Of a stretch of DNA of 64,000 bases, positions 13,382-26,006 are shown one piece after another (within the stretch, counting starts at the first letter, position 1; the number at the start of each line of letters is the position of its first letter). Below the pieces are notes generated by a model that searched no databases, was not told where the DNA came from, and saw nothing but the letters and a program-made list of their open reading frames with translations. This stretch comes from Ligustrum vulgare. Its lineage: Eukaryota > Streptophyta > Magnoliopsida > Lamiales > Oleaceae. The position numbers and the translations under genes are program-made. The DNA is taken from positions 23,244,852-23,308,851 of the forward strand of contig OY743171.1 of NCBI GenBank assembly GCA_963555705.1. The letters are read 5' to 3'.

Positions 13382-16258
13382 TGTAACGCCCCGAGTTCCG
13401 AGGAGCGTGGGAACGTCACTTTTCTAAATTCTTGAATAAACTTTGTTGCGGAAAAATGATTAAATATTAAATATCGCATTTATCGAATAAAAGTTTAGCG
13501 ATAATTCAAATGGAATAAGTATTTTCGTTCAAATTTGTAAAAATGACAATTCTTGATAAAATGAAATAATCATTTCAAAATTCACGACTTTAAAAAAAAA
13601 TATCAATTTGTAATTTGCCGTCATTGCCCATCACTCGCCATCGTCTCCAAAATCTGCAAAAGTTGTTAAAATAACGGGTTGAGCATTTCAAAAATGAAAT
13701 ACTCAGTAGACTCATCGTCAATAATTAATCTACAAGATAATTGAACAAGAAATTATGCAAATAATGTAGTGACATTCTTTTCTTATTCATAGGCATCACA
13801 TAGTGAACGCAAATGAACACATTCTTTTCTTTTCTTGACTAGCAGATAAGTTATGCCCAGCATAACATAATTCTTTATCTCAAAAGAGATATTCTTTTCT
13901 CATGCAATTAAGCATAAAATCACACAAATCCACATAACACATGCAATTATAATATAAATCAATTAGTGGGGGCGAGTCTACCTTAAACTTAACGAGTGTG
14001 GTTGAGCGGGAATGACTTCAATCTTTCAAATCTCCGTATGCCTCGTCTAGCCAATAAGTAAATTAGTCTTTAGAAATTTATAGTTTAAAAATGATGAATT
14101 ACAATTTGAGGACTGAAATTGATGATTTGAAAGTTGAGGGACTAAAATGAATACTTTGAAAGTTGAGGGACTAAAATGAATACTTTTGAAAGTTGAGGGA
14201 CTACTCAAAACGGAAATTAAACTGTAGGGATTTAAATAATTGATTTTTAAAATGAAAGGACTGATTAAAACTATTTTATAAACTAAAGGAACTGAAATGA
14301 AAAGGTTTAAAACTGAAAGGACTGAAATAATAAGTTTTAAAAGATAGGGACCGATTTAAATAACTTTAAAAGCTTGGGGACTTAGGTGTAATTTTCGAAA
14401 ATCAAAACATATTATCAGATCTTATCTCTCTCTCTCTCTCTCTCTCTATTCTCTCTCTATCACGACCCAGAGGTTGAACAAGGAGTTGGCCGGAGCTGCC
14501 TCTCGCGCAAACTGGTGTCCGGCCAGTGATTTCGCAGGCGAAACACCGAAGCCGGGTGCGACGAGCGGTGAGGGTGCAAATAGGCTAGGTTCTGGGGCTG
14601 ATTGGGTGCGAGATCGATGGTTAAACCGAGGCTGGAAATCAAGATTGGAGTTGTGACTTCCGACGATATTAGCGGTGAACAGTGCAGAAGTCGAGGTAAG
14701 TCTTGGGCTTGGCTTATGCTGGGTTTTTGGTTTGTTTTACGGGGCTGATTGATGGGGATTTTGAGGAGGCAGTGGAGGTGGTTCCGGTGGTGTTCGATGG
14801 AGGTTGGGTGCAGGCGGTGGGTTCGAAATGGGTGGTGATGATGATGATGATGATATACTTGGTGAATTGGTTTGTGGTATTGTGAAAACTGATTCTTGGT
14901 ATTGATTAGTAGATTGGCAGTGATGGTTTCTTGGAGGTGGTGGTTGGACTATGGCGTTGTGGTTGTGGTTTGGGCGTGGTGATGATAATGAGGGGTTCTT
15001 GGTGGAGGTTTGCTGGGGATTCATTGATGATGATGGTGGAATCAGAGTGAGTTGGGTGGTAAAACTCGTGGTGGTTGGGTGTTTCGAGGTGGCGGTGGTG
15101 ACTATGGTAGAGGGGCAGGGGTGCTGGTTTTGGTTGGCTGCAAGCTTGATGGAGGGCCGGTTGGGAGTGCTGGAGGTGGCAGTGTATTGGTTGTGCAGGT
15201 GGTGGTCGTAAATCCGGTGTTGCAGTTTGTGGTTGATGGTGGTGGATTGATGTTGGTGATGGAGTTTTGGAAAATTGGTGATGATGATCGATATGTTGTT
15301 GTGAAGTAGGCAGTGTTGTGGCTGGACAGTGGTGATTGAGGTGGAGATGAAAATGGTTTGGGGTGGTGACTGCGTGGCTGTAGTTGATGGTGGCCATTGA
15401 GAGGGAGAGGTTGATTGGTGAAGAGGGTGTTGAAATGGAGTTATGCAGTAGGCACTCGAGGTTGTTCAGCTTGGTCAAACTTTGGCTTAATTTGTGAACT
15501 CCATTTGATGATGGTGGTATTGATTAGAAATTTATAGGAGAGAAAATGGGGTATGTTATCTTAGCTGCTTTGCTGAATTTGGTAGGTTGAAGGAATCTGC
15601 TGATTGAGGAGAATTGTAGGAATGATGATCAGTTGAAATGCAGGATTGAGGGGCTGCAAGAGGAAGATTAGGATAGATGCAGATTTGAGGATGGATTGCT
15701 GGAATTGCAGGATTGTAAATGTCATTTTAGGAAGTATGAGGGAGAGAATTAGGGGTGTGAAATGGAATTAACGTGTGGAGAGGTGGAATTATTGGAAACG
15801 TGGGGGAAATGGATTTTTTACCAATTGGGATTGCGCTAAAAAAAACTAAATTTGGGAATTAAAGGAATTTAAATTGGACAAAGATCAAAATGTCGAAATA
15901 AATTAATTTGGACTTTAAAATCATTAAAATTTGAATTAAGATTTAAAATGGTGACATTGGAATATTTTAAATAAAAATTCGGAAATTCAATTACGATGGA
16001 AATTAATTTAATTTCATTTATAATCTGGAATTTAAAAATGATTTTGAAAATAATACTTTGAATAAATAATTAGAATAATATAATTCTAGAAATTCGGAAT
16101 TTAATTTAAAATCAAACGAATTCGATATTCCTTGACTTGGCTAGACGTATACGTCGCGGCGTTAACTTAAAAAATAAAAACATGGGTGAGATAGCAGCGA
16201 CACGATTTTCTAAATATTAAAGTAATTATTAATTGCGTAAAAATTCTTGGTCGCTACA
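13382..16258. mobile_element. LTR-type insertion, 2.9 kb, TSD cacca
   Basis: Starts TGTAACGCCCCGAG, ends GGTCGCTACA, and is flanked by perfect 5-bp repeats cacca (13,377-13,381 and 16,259-16,263). Read on the minus strand it would run TGTAGCGACC...GGGGCGTTACA, the same ending style as the LTR that ends at 37,093, so the LTR sense is probably minus. It contains gggactaaaatgaat repeats (14,140-14,220), a CT tract (14,427-14,447) and a GT/GGTGG-rich segment (14,700-15,480). Long ORFs in that segment are low-complexity His/Pro/Thr or Gly/Val strings and are not genes. A solo LTR is most likely; a non-coding derivative is possible. Confidence 0.75.
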
Positions 16259-16639
16259 CACCACGTCACATCTAATCGAACAATTACATATCAAGTTGAA
16301 ATGTAAGAAATTTTTAAAAATGTCTTCGATTAGTCACTAAGCTTTTAAAAACGTCTTCCATTGTTCACTAAATTTTAAGGTGGTCGAGTTCGATAACTAA
16401 ACTTGTAAAAATAATACGACTGACCTAAAAATTTATAAATGCTCATCCAAATTATCAGTTGCATATAACAAATCAATAGTCGAATGCGTTTTTAAAAGCT
16501 TAGTGACTAATTGAAAACAATTTTTTTTTTATTTCTCATTTTTCAATTTTGTGTGTCGTGATTGGACGGTTAAATGCGACGTGACACCATTTGCACATTC
16601 GTCTGCTGCGTCACAAGTTCTATTACGAAAGTTAAGCAA

Positions 16640-16810
16640 TTATTTCGTAAACAAAATAAGTTGATTTATAAACCAATTTATAAATTATACAATTTTCAAA
16701 CCACTTTTTAACTATACACATTTTTCTCTCCCATTTTCAACAACTACTTTTTACTTCAAAATCATAAATAAACCAATTTATAAACTACATAGTGTTACCA
16801 AACAAAAGTC
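16640..16810. mobile_element. MITE, family B
   Basis: A near-palindromic AT-rich element with ataaaccaatttataaa at both ends and the shared core ccactttttaactatacaca. It ends with a sequence resembling accaaacaaaag. The family recurs at 27,352-28,340 and 44,480-44,670. Confidence 0.5.
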
Positions 16811-17239
16811 AATGACTAACCTTCAATATTTTGATAAGTTTAATGACTAAAACTTGACATTTTAAACCTTAATGATTAGTCGAAGACATTCAAAAATTCA
16901 GTGACTATTGAGATAATTAACTCATAAGTTTAGTTATTGAAACTCGATACTTTAAATTTTGTGATCAATTGAAGACAAACATATAAGTTTAGTAATCAAT
17001 GATCAACACTTTCTCGAGATTTTAAACTTCAGTAATCAGCAGAAGACATGATTATAAGTTTATTGATTATTGGAATAATTAACACCACATTTTGAGAATA
17101 ATGATTTTAAAAGTTATTCTTTCTTGTTCATCATTGATTTTTATTTATTTACTTTTTTAATAAGCTAACCTTTAACCAAACTTGCTATTATGCCCGAGCC
17201 CAACTTTAATTTCCAGCTTCACTTCAATTACAACAATTT

Positions 17240-17405
17240 GCCCCTGATTGGTATACATTAAAATAAGATTTTTAGTTGATTTTAATAATAGTTGATGAGA
17301 TGTGTGGTTGAAAAGTTGTGGGTCCCATAAATGTGTAGTTAAAATTAATTATTGACTTTGACTTAAGATTAAAATCAGATTTTAATCAGAATCAAACATT
17401 GACTT
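17240..17405. mobile_element. MITE, family A, copy 1
   Basis: Begins ctgattggtatacattaaaa and ends with the partly inverted ttttaatcagaatcaaac. The core ggttgaaaagttgtgggtcc is shared with copies at 17,454, about 27,255 and (reverse) 50,943. Non-coding. Confidence 0.55.
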
Positions 17406-17453
17406 TATGTTAAAAGTAAAAGGAGAATAATGTGGGACGGTAATTTTATATAT

Positions 17454-17614
17454 AGTCCCTATTTGGTGGAGATTAAAATCAGATTTTTAGTAGATTTTGA
17501 TAAAAGTTGAGGAGATATGTTATTGAAAAGTTGTGGGTGCTATGAAATATGTGATTGATTGTTAATTTTGACATATATTGAAATCTAGATTTTAACAGGT
17601 ACCAAACAAAGGCA
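17454..17614. mobile_element. MITE, family A, copy 2
   Basis: The ends are inverted: ccctatttggtggagattaa against ttttaacaggtaccaaac. The core gaaaagttgtgggtgc matches copy 1, about 50 bp away. Confidence 0.6.
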
Positions 17615-18199
17615 TAATTTTATGTAATGAAACAACTTACATAAGAGCATTTGGAGATGTGCGTAGAACCAACGAATAAAGAGGGAGAAATCCCTATGTT
17701 GTCTGCAAATTTTTCAGAGGCTATTTCTCCCTCTTGATTTTACGATAGCAAGGGTGACGGGAATTTTTCCTAGGGATAAACAATGTTCAATTTGAAAAAC
17801 TTTCAAATTAGTGCAGTTGGCACAAGATTTTCTTACCTTTGACATGAATTGTGGAAAACATTACAACGTTCTGATATTTGGCACAAAACGTTCGAACGTT
17901 TTCATTTTCTTGTGCAAGACATCTTTTTTCTTACTTTTAACACCTCTCCACCATCAATTTTAGTTTGCACTGTAGACTTTCAAAACTTTGAATCTCATTT
18001 TTGTCCAAAATAAAATTAACCCGTTTCATTTCTTTCTCGCCTCAATTGTTAACTGCTAGTAAATATTATTTTAAAATAAATTCATAAATATTCTTCTTTA
18101 AAAAATAATGTAAAAACTAGCAAATGGCCAACTCTTCACCATGAGAATCACAACTGTAAGAATAGTACATAATGAATTGGAGGTGTAAAAATGATTCTT
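17615..18199. other. Intergenic, no gene recognised
   Basis: AT-rich sequence with short repeats such as aacgttc and aacgttcgaacgtt (17,889). It may belong to the same decayed retroelement as the gag to its right, but nothing here identifies it. Confidence 0.35.
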
Positions 18200-20170
18200 C
18201 ACATTTTAGTACGAATGTCAATGGTGATAGTTGCAGAAGGGGGAAAATAGCTTGAAACAAATCTGGTTCTCAACATTCCTATGTTTAAATAGCTTTGGTG
18301 AAGAACGTTCCAAGTCATCCCATCATTGTCCAATTCATATGCTTCATCAATTTGTGATGTCACTTCAATAGGAGTAGTATCTTCGTTCTCTAATATCCAT
18401 GTTGCTTCTCCTGTTTCTTATGTGACCGCCTCATCATTTTCCTTGTTTTGAAATTCATTGGCCAATACATAATTGCAGACAATATTTAGGGGCAATGTTC
18501 CAAATTAGATATTAGTGGACCCCCCGACATCGTCCTCGACCATCATCATCGTTCTGCCTATGCTCATATTTCGACCTCCAAACATACTTTTTTGAGGATG
18601 CTTCTCCCATTATTATTTTTTTGATCCATTAGCTTGTTTAGATCCTCTGATATTCTGATCGTCTATGTAGGATTTACAAGCTTGATTTGCTCTTTACCTC
18701 ATTTGTCCATAATTTCTTGGATATCACCTCTGCTATGTCCTTGTCATCTCATCAAATGGAATTACTCTTCCTTCTTTGGAATTGTACGAGTACCATACAT
18801 TTGGACAATATGGCTGTGGTCTGAATGTTTTGAGTTTTTGTAAAGGACTTTGGGATCTTCCAGACGACCATGGGTTATATGACTTTCCAGGACTTGGTCT
18901 TACTTGCCCTCTAAACTGTCGTGGCTTAGCTTGATACAGTGGTTGTCTATTGGCCTTCATCTAATCTATTGCTTTTATAATCACTTTTTTGGCATCTAGT
19001 GCATAAATTATTTTCCTTTTGGTTTGTAACTTCTCCTTTTAATCTTTCAAACACACTAAGACGTGGTTCATCTTTTCCTTCATCTATCACCAACTTCAAT
19101 TTTGGAAGATCCTACTTCTTGAATTTGGGAGCGATCATGTCAATACCAACTATCAGTGGAAAAGGATTTTTATTTATTGCCATTTTTTTCTTTGAATCAA
19201 AGGTTATTCACCCAGATTCAATGGCAACCTGTATTACATTGTGAAAGGCCAAATAGTTGTTAGTGGTATGAGACCAAACATTATGCTAGTTACAGTATTT
19301 TTTACCCTTAATCTGTTTAGGGTTTAACAATCTATGCTTATCACTCAACTTAATTTGTTTATCTTTAAATAGCCGGTCAAATATTAGATCGGCCTTTGTT
19401 ACATCAAACGAAAATGTTTTGAATTTTTGATTTTCTTCTTTAGTCGTTTAATTTTTATTTGATTATTCCAATTTGGTCAACATAGGACGTTCATAAGTAT
19501 CGTCTTTGACCAACTAGGTTGAACAAATCTCAACTTATTCTTGACCAGTGTCAATCGCATGTACCCCAAAATTATGGTCTCTATAGTAGGTCCATTTACT
19601 AGCATTTTTCATTCGTTCCTCATCTCTCAACAGATGCTCATATCTAATGAAATTCGCACTAAGTTGAAAGAGATCAGGGAACTCCTATCTTGAAATTTCT
19701 TTTTAAGCACAAAACTGAAACAACTCTAGGCAATTTTGACAAATTATTTTTCAGGCAAGGGAGTAAAGCATTTACTCTTAGCCGTTTTAAAACTTTGAAT
19801 GAATGTTTCAGCCCATTTAATTGGCAGCTGATGCAAATTTGCTAAATCTGCCAAAGTAACCCGTGATTCAGTTTTGTAAAATTGAGCATGGAAAAATTGC
19901 TCTTTCTGCTGCCAATTTGGACATATTTACTTGCAAGTTAATAAACCATTAGAATGCAACCCATCGAGTGAATTTGGGAACAACTTCATTTTGTGACAAT
20001 CTAAGACTTTGCCACATTGTAATGTAAATCGTCCTATGTGTTCCAAGGTAGATACTTCACTTAAACTAGTGAACAAAGCGAATTCTGGTACTTTAAACCC
20101 TCTAGGCCAAGGATATGCTTGATCTATCCTATCTGGATAGACTTTCTATAAGTTGGACGAATTACTGGCC
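18200..20170 (-). pseudogene. Decayed Ty3/gypsy gag (capsid and zinc-knuckle region)
   Basis: Read on the minus strand in shifting frames, segments match the retrotransposon gag family in order: a PRGFKVPEF-like start near 20,100; EQFFHAQFYKTES...TLADLANL (about 19,840-19,900); a KFC-like region; FSFDVTKADLIFDRLFKDKQ near 19,400; and a KYCxxHN...HTTNN knuckle near 19,270-19,310. Gag forms the virus-like particle that packages element RNA. Several stops and frameshifts break it. An open stretch at 18,733-18,960 is part of the same remnant. The lowest part, to 18,200, is less certain and may be the start of the protease. This is probably Tat-related. No LTR of its own was identified. Confidence 0.65.
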
Positions 20171-20212
20171 TAATCCAAAGGAGGGGACGAAAGTTTATAA
20201 GGAGGGGGAGAT

Positions 20213-23200
20213 TGTAACACCCTTGAAATTTCTGTATTTTACTTTTATGCATATGAAATAATAATATGTTTTTCCTGGGTGAAATATTATCGGTAATTTT
20301 GAAAAGGATACCCAGTTATTTGTTTTATTTCTCCATAAATATGAAATATTGCGTTAGTAAAAGTTTGAGGACCATAATTCTATGAATGAAAGTTAGACGA
20401 AACATGGAAGCCTTAAAATGCCCTAATATGGTAAATTAGGGGCTAATGAAGAAATTGTGAGAAAACTAGTTAATTACGATTTTGCCACTTCATCATGCAA
20501 TCTATGTCGTAGTCATGCGAATTAATTATTGACCCGAGGTCATTGCATGTTATACTATAGCATAGTTTGTAGTGTGACGTTTAAATCAATGTATCGTATG
20601 TGTGTTTTCGATCCAGGATGTACAGGGAAAATCGAACCAAAGAAGGATAGTTGTAATATGGAAATTTTGTCTTAACACTTCAAAAATTTTCTAAGTGTTA
20701 AAGGAGAGTCGAGTAACCATGTTTGCAAGGGTCGTACGATCACCGTGTTGGACGTAATTTTTTGCATGTGTGACCGTTGTGAAGTTCGTGTCACACGCTT
20801 TCTAATGGTATAAATTTTGCTTAAATCGTCTCGACCCCTGAATTTTAAGTCAAAAAGAGTTCGTTGAAACACAAAAATATGAAAATATATGATTATAATA
20901 TTGTTAGTGGGGACACATGGAAAACCCCACTAATTGGCCTTAAGGGGCTGTTTGGCATGTTTGCTTATTCTTGTTTAAAACAGTTGAATTATCAGAATGC
21001 ATTTTTAAAAATATTCAACTGATTATAACTATAAATTATTCGAAAAATACTTATAAATTAAAAGTTTAGAAATTATGAGAGACCAAACATGCCCTTAACC
21101 CCACTTCTATAAATAAGGACACTCAGTCCTTTTTCCCCCAAAAAAATTCTATTGACAATGTGAAGGTTGGGAGAAAAAAAAAAATCATGTATTCATTTCT
21201 AATTCATGGTTTAACAAGTAAGAATGATCAATTCTTGTTTCTAGTTAAGTTCATCATTCTAACTTGTTAAACCTAAGGAGAAATTCAAGTTTTAAACCCA
21301 GGAAAAATGGCAGATTTCGGATTAGTGCTGTTTCTGGTGAAATAAGCTATCAGAAGAATGGGTTCTTCACTGCTAGAGGCTATTGATAGCTTCCTGAACC
21401 AGAACAACTTCCTGTTTTGAATAGAAATTGAAATCTGCTATGTTTCTAAGCAAGAACCTGACTAAAACTTGTTTATCCAGCAATATAATTCATACATATT
21501 CATTCTTATAAGATTCTAACTACCAAATAACATATAAATGCAAGAACATTTCTAAAGATTCATCCATAAAGCAGCGAGTAAAGCAAAATGTGTTTATTTT
21601 GTGATTTTTGTTGTTCTTAATCATTTATATCTGTTTTTGGTGTTTAGATCAAGCTTCTTTTATATATTATTAAAGATGCTTGCTGATTGTGATGTAAATA
21701 TGTGAAAAATGGGAAGTTTTGGCTTAAAAATCTTAGAAAGGGTGAAATAAGAACCTGCTTATATTCTATGTTCCTTGTTTTGTATATCTAAGTGCTATAA
21801 ATGTCTTTTTATGTAATACCCCAAACTTCAAACTAAAACTTGGCCAATATCATTCATTCATGCATCACATATTGTTGACATTGCCATTTGCATTTACATT
21901 GATAATTCATTGTGCTTTCTGTTGAAATGATACTTTCAATTATTGAGGTTTTAAAGTATTATTCTTCAAACTTCCGAACATAGGTGATCGATTTTATGTT
22001 GAGCTATGGTATAATATTAGGTCGATCAAGTGGTGGATATTGGATTGTGACTCAACAATAATTTGGAAAGCATCGTACTTATGATTGGTGAGATTTTACA
22101 CTTTTATTCAGATTGATTAAGGCTATCCTAGACCTAGATAAGTAAGTAACACAATTTGGAGATTAAGTATAAGATTTTATGATCACAATGTTATATTATT
22201 AGGCTCAAGTGAAGTGATAAGTACTGAAGTGGGAATTATAGAAATCGGTCGAGGATGGGGTGTCAATCGGGAACGGATTTGAATCGACGGTTGAGGAAAT
22301 TACTTTATCTTCAAAATTGGGATCATAATGGTTATTAAATTACATGTTAAACTCTTGAAATTTGTTAAGGACACATGAATTGGAATTAAGGAGGTTGGTG
22401 CAAAATCTGAATTAAATAGGAGCTGCCACCTGATGCTTGCTTATGTCCACTTGTGTTTTGATAGTTTGTTTCTTAACCTCTAAGGAACTTATCACGACTC
22501 CAGCTCATTTAAACCTTATCCATACCATTTAAGACACAAAAAAACTCCCTAAAGACGTCCTCAAATGCTCCCAAGTGAAAGAAGACACTAGAAAGCTGAA
22601 TAGAAGTAAGAAGGACATAATCTGGAAGCTGAAATCCTTGACTTGTAAGTATCACGGTTTTGAGGTTTTAATCCATTTCTTTTGAGTGTTTTATGAACTA
22701 TTAAGTCTTTGAACTTTATTTAGGTGATGTTGGTATGTTTTGGTGAATTAATGATGACAAGAGAATGGTTAGTTATTGAAAGAAAGTGAGTACAACTTTG
22801 AAGGCGGAATCTGGAATTAATGATCTTTGATGAATTAGCCATTGGTTTTGAATTATATCTTGAGGAATAATGTATTAATAGATTTGAATGTGTTTATATA
22901 TGAGTTTAAAGTTTTTTTTTTTAAATGAGTTTTTGGGGCAGAACTTGACTTGAAGCATGATAATTAGAATGGAACTCAAAACAGCCTTTGTGAAATTCTT
23001 AGTTTGATGTACTGTGAAATGAATTGTTTTTAAGGCCTTAAGTCCTAAAATTTGGTGATGTTGGGACTTTATTATCTTCACATACATGTCATAAATGTAT
23101 GGTAAGAATTTTGGAATTAATGGATATGATTAAGGGTGTTAACATGTCAATTGTGGATGCATGATTTTTACTTATTGGGCATTAACTCATGTAGTTCTTG

Positions 23201-25740
23201 CATTGTAGGTGAGCATGGAACTTCATAGATGACCTTGCTGGCTGTGAAGCTCTTAAAGGATTTCGAGGATCGATGTACATGGATGACGAATTGGAGGGTT
23301 ATTTTGTGGGCTATCTTTTGGTTCTAAAGTCTTTTGTACTGTATTTTGGAATCTTATAATGCATGTATATATGACTTATAAAGTGGGTTGTTTATACTTT
23401 TGTAACTTCAAAGTAAAATGTTTTTAGTAAGTCTATATAGTCTTCTTTTCTCTCGATATACTATTGTTATATTGCGAGAATACTTACGCCATATTGTAAA
23501 ATATATATATTGATCGCATATTTAGATCGAGTAATTAGTTTTCAACTTTTATACAAAATTGTCTATTAAAAAGGGGTGTGAAATTTTATGTTGAATCTAT
23601 TAGAAATAAGAATCTGGGTTTTCTTGTTGAAGGGCTGAAATAGGAGTTTAATTGAGATTTGATATTCTTAATATATCTAAACTCATGATCTTTACTTGTT
23701 CATACATGCATGCCTCACAAGTTGATTTTTAATAAAAAGGTTAATCATGCATACATGTAAATTGACTTAGACTTCATAAATTTACCAGAATTTCAAATTT
23801 TTTTTGGTTAGTTGAAAATGTCCCTGTATAGTGCTATTGATAGCCCCCTGCAGCTTGTTGTTTAGTATAAGATCATGCTATTGATAGCGGCCTGCAGTAT
23901 GTTGTTTAGTATAGTACCATGCTTTTGATAGCCTCCTACAGTTATCAGTTTTACTTGGATTGAGTATAACATTAGAAAGTGTATCTTACTACTGTTTCAA
24001 ATTCTTGAATAATGTTCCTTTAACAGTAAGGTATTTTTAGATTCTTAATTACAGCACCTTATCAGTTACTAAAGTCTTATAAAGCTAAAAATCAAGTTTG
24101 TTCTTGAGCATATGATAATTTATTTGGCATACTTAGTTGCTACTACTTCTATTATGCTAATTTGAAGGAACTATACCTACATGTATTATATTGAACAAGA
24201 TTGTTTGTTTTTATGAGAAAGAAGTGAAACATACAATTCCTCTTATATATCTTGGATGTATTGCATTCATTTATGATGCATCCTTTATGCACTTAAGTCT
24301 ATGAAAAACACTTCAATTGTGCATAGTTAAGAAGCAAAACCCTAAGTAGTTAAGTATTCACCAGTAGAGATTCTAGATGCCCAAGGGATCATTCCCATAG
24401 TTAAGGTCACGGAAGTGAATCAAGTTTAGATTCTAATACTTCCAACAGTCATTATAGTTTATAGTAAGCTTTATGCTTAATAGACTATCACGATATGAGA
24501 TATTTACATCTTCATAGTTTATGTCATGACAAAGTTACGTGATGGGTGACCTTTGCACCTTAATGGTACCATAAATTATATTGAGCGCTCCGTGAATACT
24601 TACTCTTAGGGTGGGGTCCCAAAGAATCAAGAAATGCATTTAGAGAATAAGTGCATCCTAGCAATGCAGATTTAATGTGTTCATCATGTCATTTGAGAAT
24701 ATGAGATAACATGTGAAAATGAATATGCTTATGATAAATCTTCATTTTGTATTATGGACTACATGTGGAAAGATACTTGGAATGATTGCGAACAACTTTA
24801 TGTACTATCTCATTATTCTCTCAAGGTTAAGGTAAGGTGCACTTAATTAAATTAATCATGTTGATATGCATTTTTCTATATGCTTATTTTCTTGTTTGTA
24901 ACTTTACTCACTAAGCCTCATAGCTTACAGTCGTTTTATGATTATCTTGTAGATCATGGATGCTAGATACTTAGAGACAGTGCGCACTTGGGGAAGGACC
25001 ACATCTGATGGAAATGAATATCATATCATCATCGAGAGAATGATATGGGCTGAGCTTCCTACAAGTCCGGTAGTGTATGTAAGGGATATAAGCTACAAAA
25101 CCATCCACGTTTATGATGCTCGAAGCCTCTTGCCTTTGAGGACCATTTTGTTTCTCTCTTAGGAGATTAGTTGTTTTGGGGAGCACTCACTTTTTGGGAA
25201 GAATTCCATCATCCTACTAGTATATAACTACATGTGAAGGTAAGGGATGTGGTGTTTTCATATAAGAATTAAGGTAGCTCAACCTTAAGCCACATACTTT
25301 CATCAAGAAGCTAAATTTTGAATGTAATAGAAACTTGATGACTAGTGAATGGAATTCTTCACTTGGGGCAAGTCATGGCATGTAAACTTTTCAAATCTTT
25401 TGAGGAAGTACAATGTAATCCCCCCTATGTTGTGTTAATGAATTTTTCAGCTGTTATATATATATGTTCTCCTTTACCTCTGCTAAGTATGGAAGATGGA
25501 TATATAATAGTATGGAGTTAATAGAGAATACCCTGCAGAATGCTATTAGTAGCGGTCTGCAGCTTTTTCTTCAGTGCAGAGCTATGCTACTAATAGCCTC
25601 CTGCAATCTCATTGATTTATTCTGTAAAAGTATATTAATCTATTTAAGATATGAATATAATTTAAAATATTGGAAACCTTATTTTCAGTATATATAACAG
25701 TAGGAAAAAAAATTGGTAAATTTAGCAAAAATATTAGTTG
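20213..25740 (+). mobile_element. Long TGTAACACCC-type LTR fragment, interrupted
   Basis: Starts TGTAACACCCTTGAAATTTC directly after the gag remnant. It contains tactcactaagcctcatag near 24,905, resembling the tactgagctttagctcac word of the chromovirus-type LTR at 36,523. It carries scattered gctattgatagc...ctgcag motifs (21,380; 23,832; 23,875; 23,930; 25,540; 25,590). A solo LTR of another family is inserted at 21,812-23,583. No GGGTGTTACA-like right end or target duplication was found, so the right boundary near 25,740 is approximate and set by the ycf2 fragment. A short ORF at 24,956-25,162 is not supported as a gene. Confidence 0.45.
21812..23583 (+). mobile_element. Solo LTR, internally deleted copy, TSD tttta
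   Basis: Starts TGTAATACCCCAAACTTC and ends GGGGTGTGAAA (the usual ACA has become AAA). The flanks are perfect 5-bp repeats tttta (21,807-21,811 and 23,584-23,588). It matches the reverse complement of 10,405-13,223 along its length but lacks about 1 kb near 23,140, where aagggtgtt is joined to aacatgtcaattg. It is inserted inside the 20,213 LTR, so it is younger than that element. Confidence 0.8.
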
Positions 25741-25747
25741 GAGTTTT

Positions 25748-26006
25748 TCAATGAAGGTGTCCACAATTCTGAATATCATACATTGATCAATAAAAAAGAG
25801 ATTAAACAACTAAAAGAAAGATTGATTCTTTAGGATCCTTCCTTTCTTGAAACAGAAGGAATAGAGATAAAATCAGACATATTCTCGAAATGCCTCTTTG
25901 GTTATTCATCAATGTCCTGGCTATTCATGGAACGTGAGAAGCAGATGATTAATCAAAGAATTTCTTGGGAATCCTACAAGATCTGTTCATTCTTTTTTCT
26001 CTGATA
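25748..26006 (+). pseudogene. ycf2: Plastid-derived ycf2 fragment (NUPT)
   Basis: The plus-strand reading follows plastid Ycf2 through [35 protein letters not shown] and EREKQMIN. It then skips about two dozen bases and resumes at agaatttcttgggaatccta before losing similarity near 26,006. Ycf2 is an essential plastid protein over 2,000 residues long; only about 85 codons are present, with a stop where a tryptophan is expected (tttaggatcc) and frame damage. It is a nuclear insertion of plastid DNA without function. I identify it from memory of the family; a database search would settle it. Confidence 0.8.

Larger units (their letters stand above)
10206..17093. mobile_element. Palindromic foldback-type DNA element with two nested LTR insertions
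   Basis: The outer ends are inverted copies: ggagttaattatatcaataa on the left (10,212) and its diverged complement at 17,060-17,093. After removal of the two TG...CA insertions, the host sequence is about 1.2 kb (10,206-10,404, 13,224-13,381, 16,259-17,093). It folds on itself: gcaccacgtcacatctaatc at the second insertion junction pairs with the complement of 16,560-16,600, and the centre (about 16,340-16,500) repeats tcactaagcttttaaaaacg in both orientations. No transposase is present. It is a foldback or MULE-type non-autonomous element by structure; the superfamily is not proven. Confidence 0.6.

Noticed and set aside
14906..15478. 190-codon minus-strand ORF, plus overlapping ORFs in other frames
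   Set aside because: His/Pro/Thr-rich translation of a GGTGGT-rich LTR segment, open in several frames at once; composition explains it.
24956..25186. Overlapping ORFs of 68 and 71 codons on opposite strands
   Set aside because: Lie inside a long LTR, open on both strands, with no domain.
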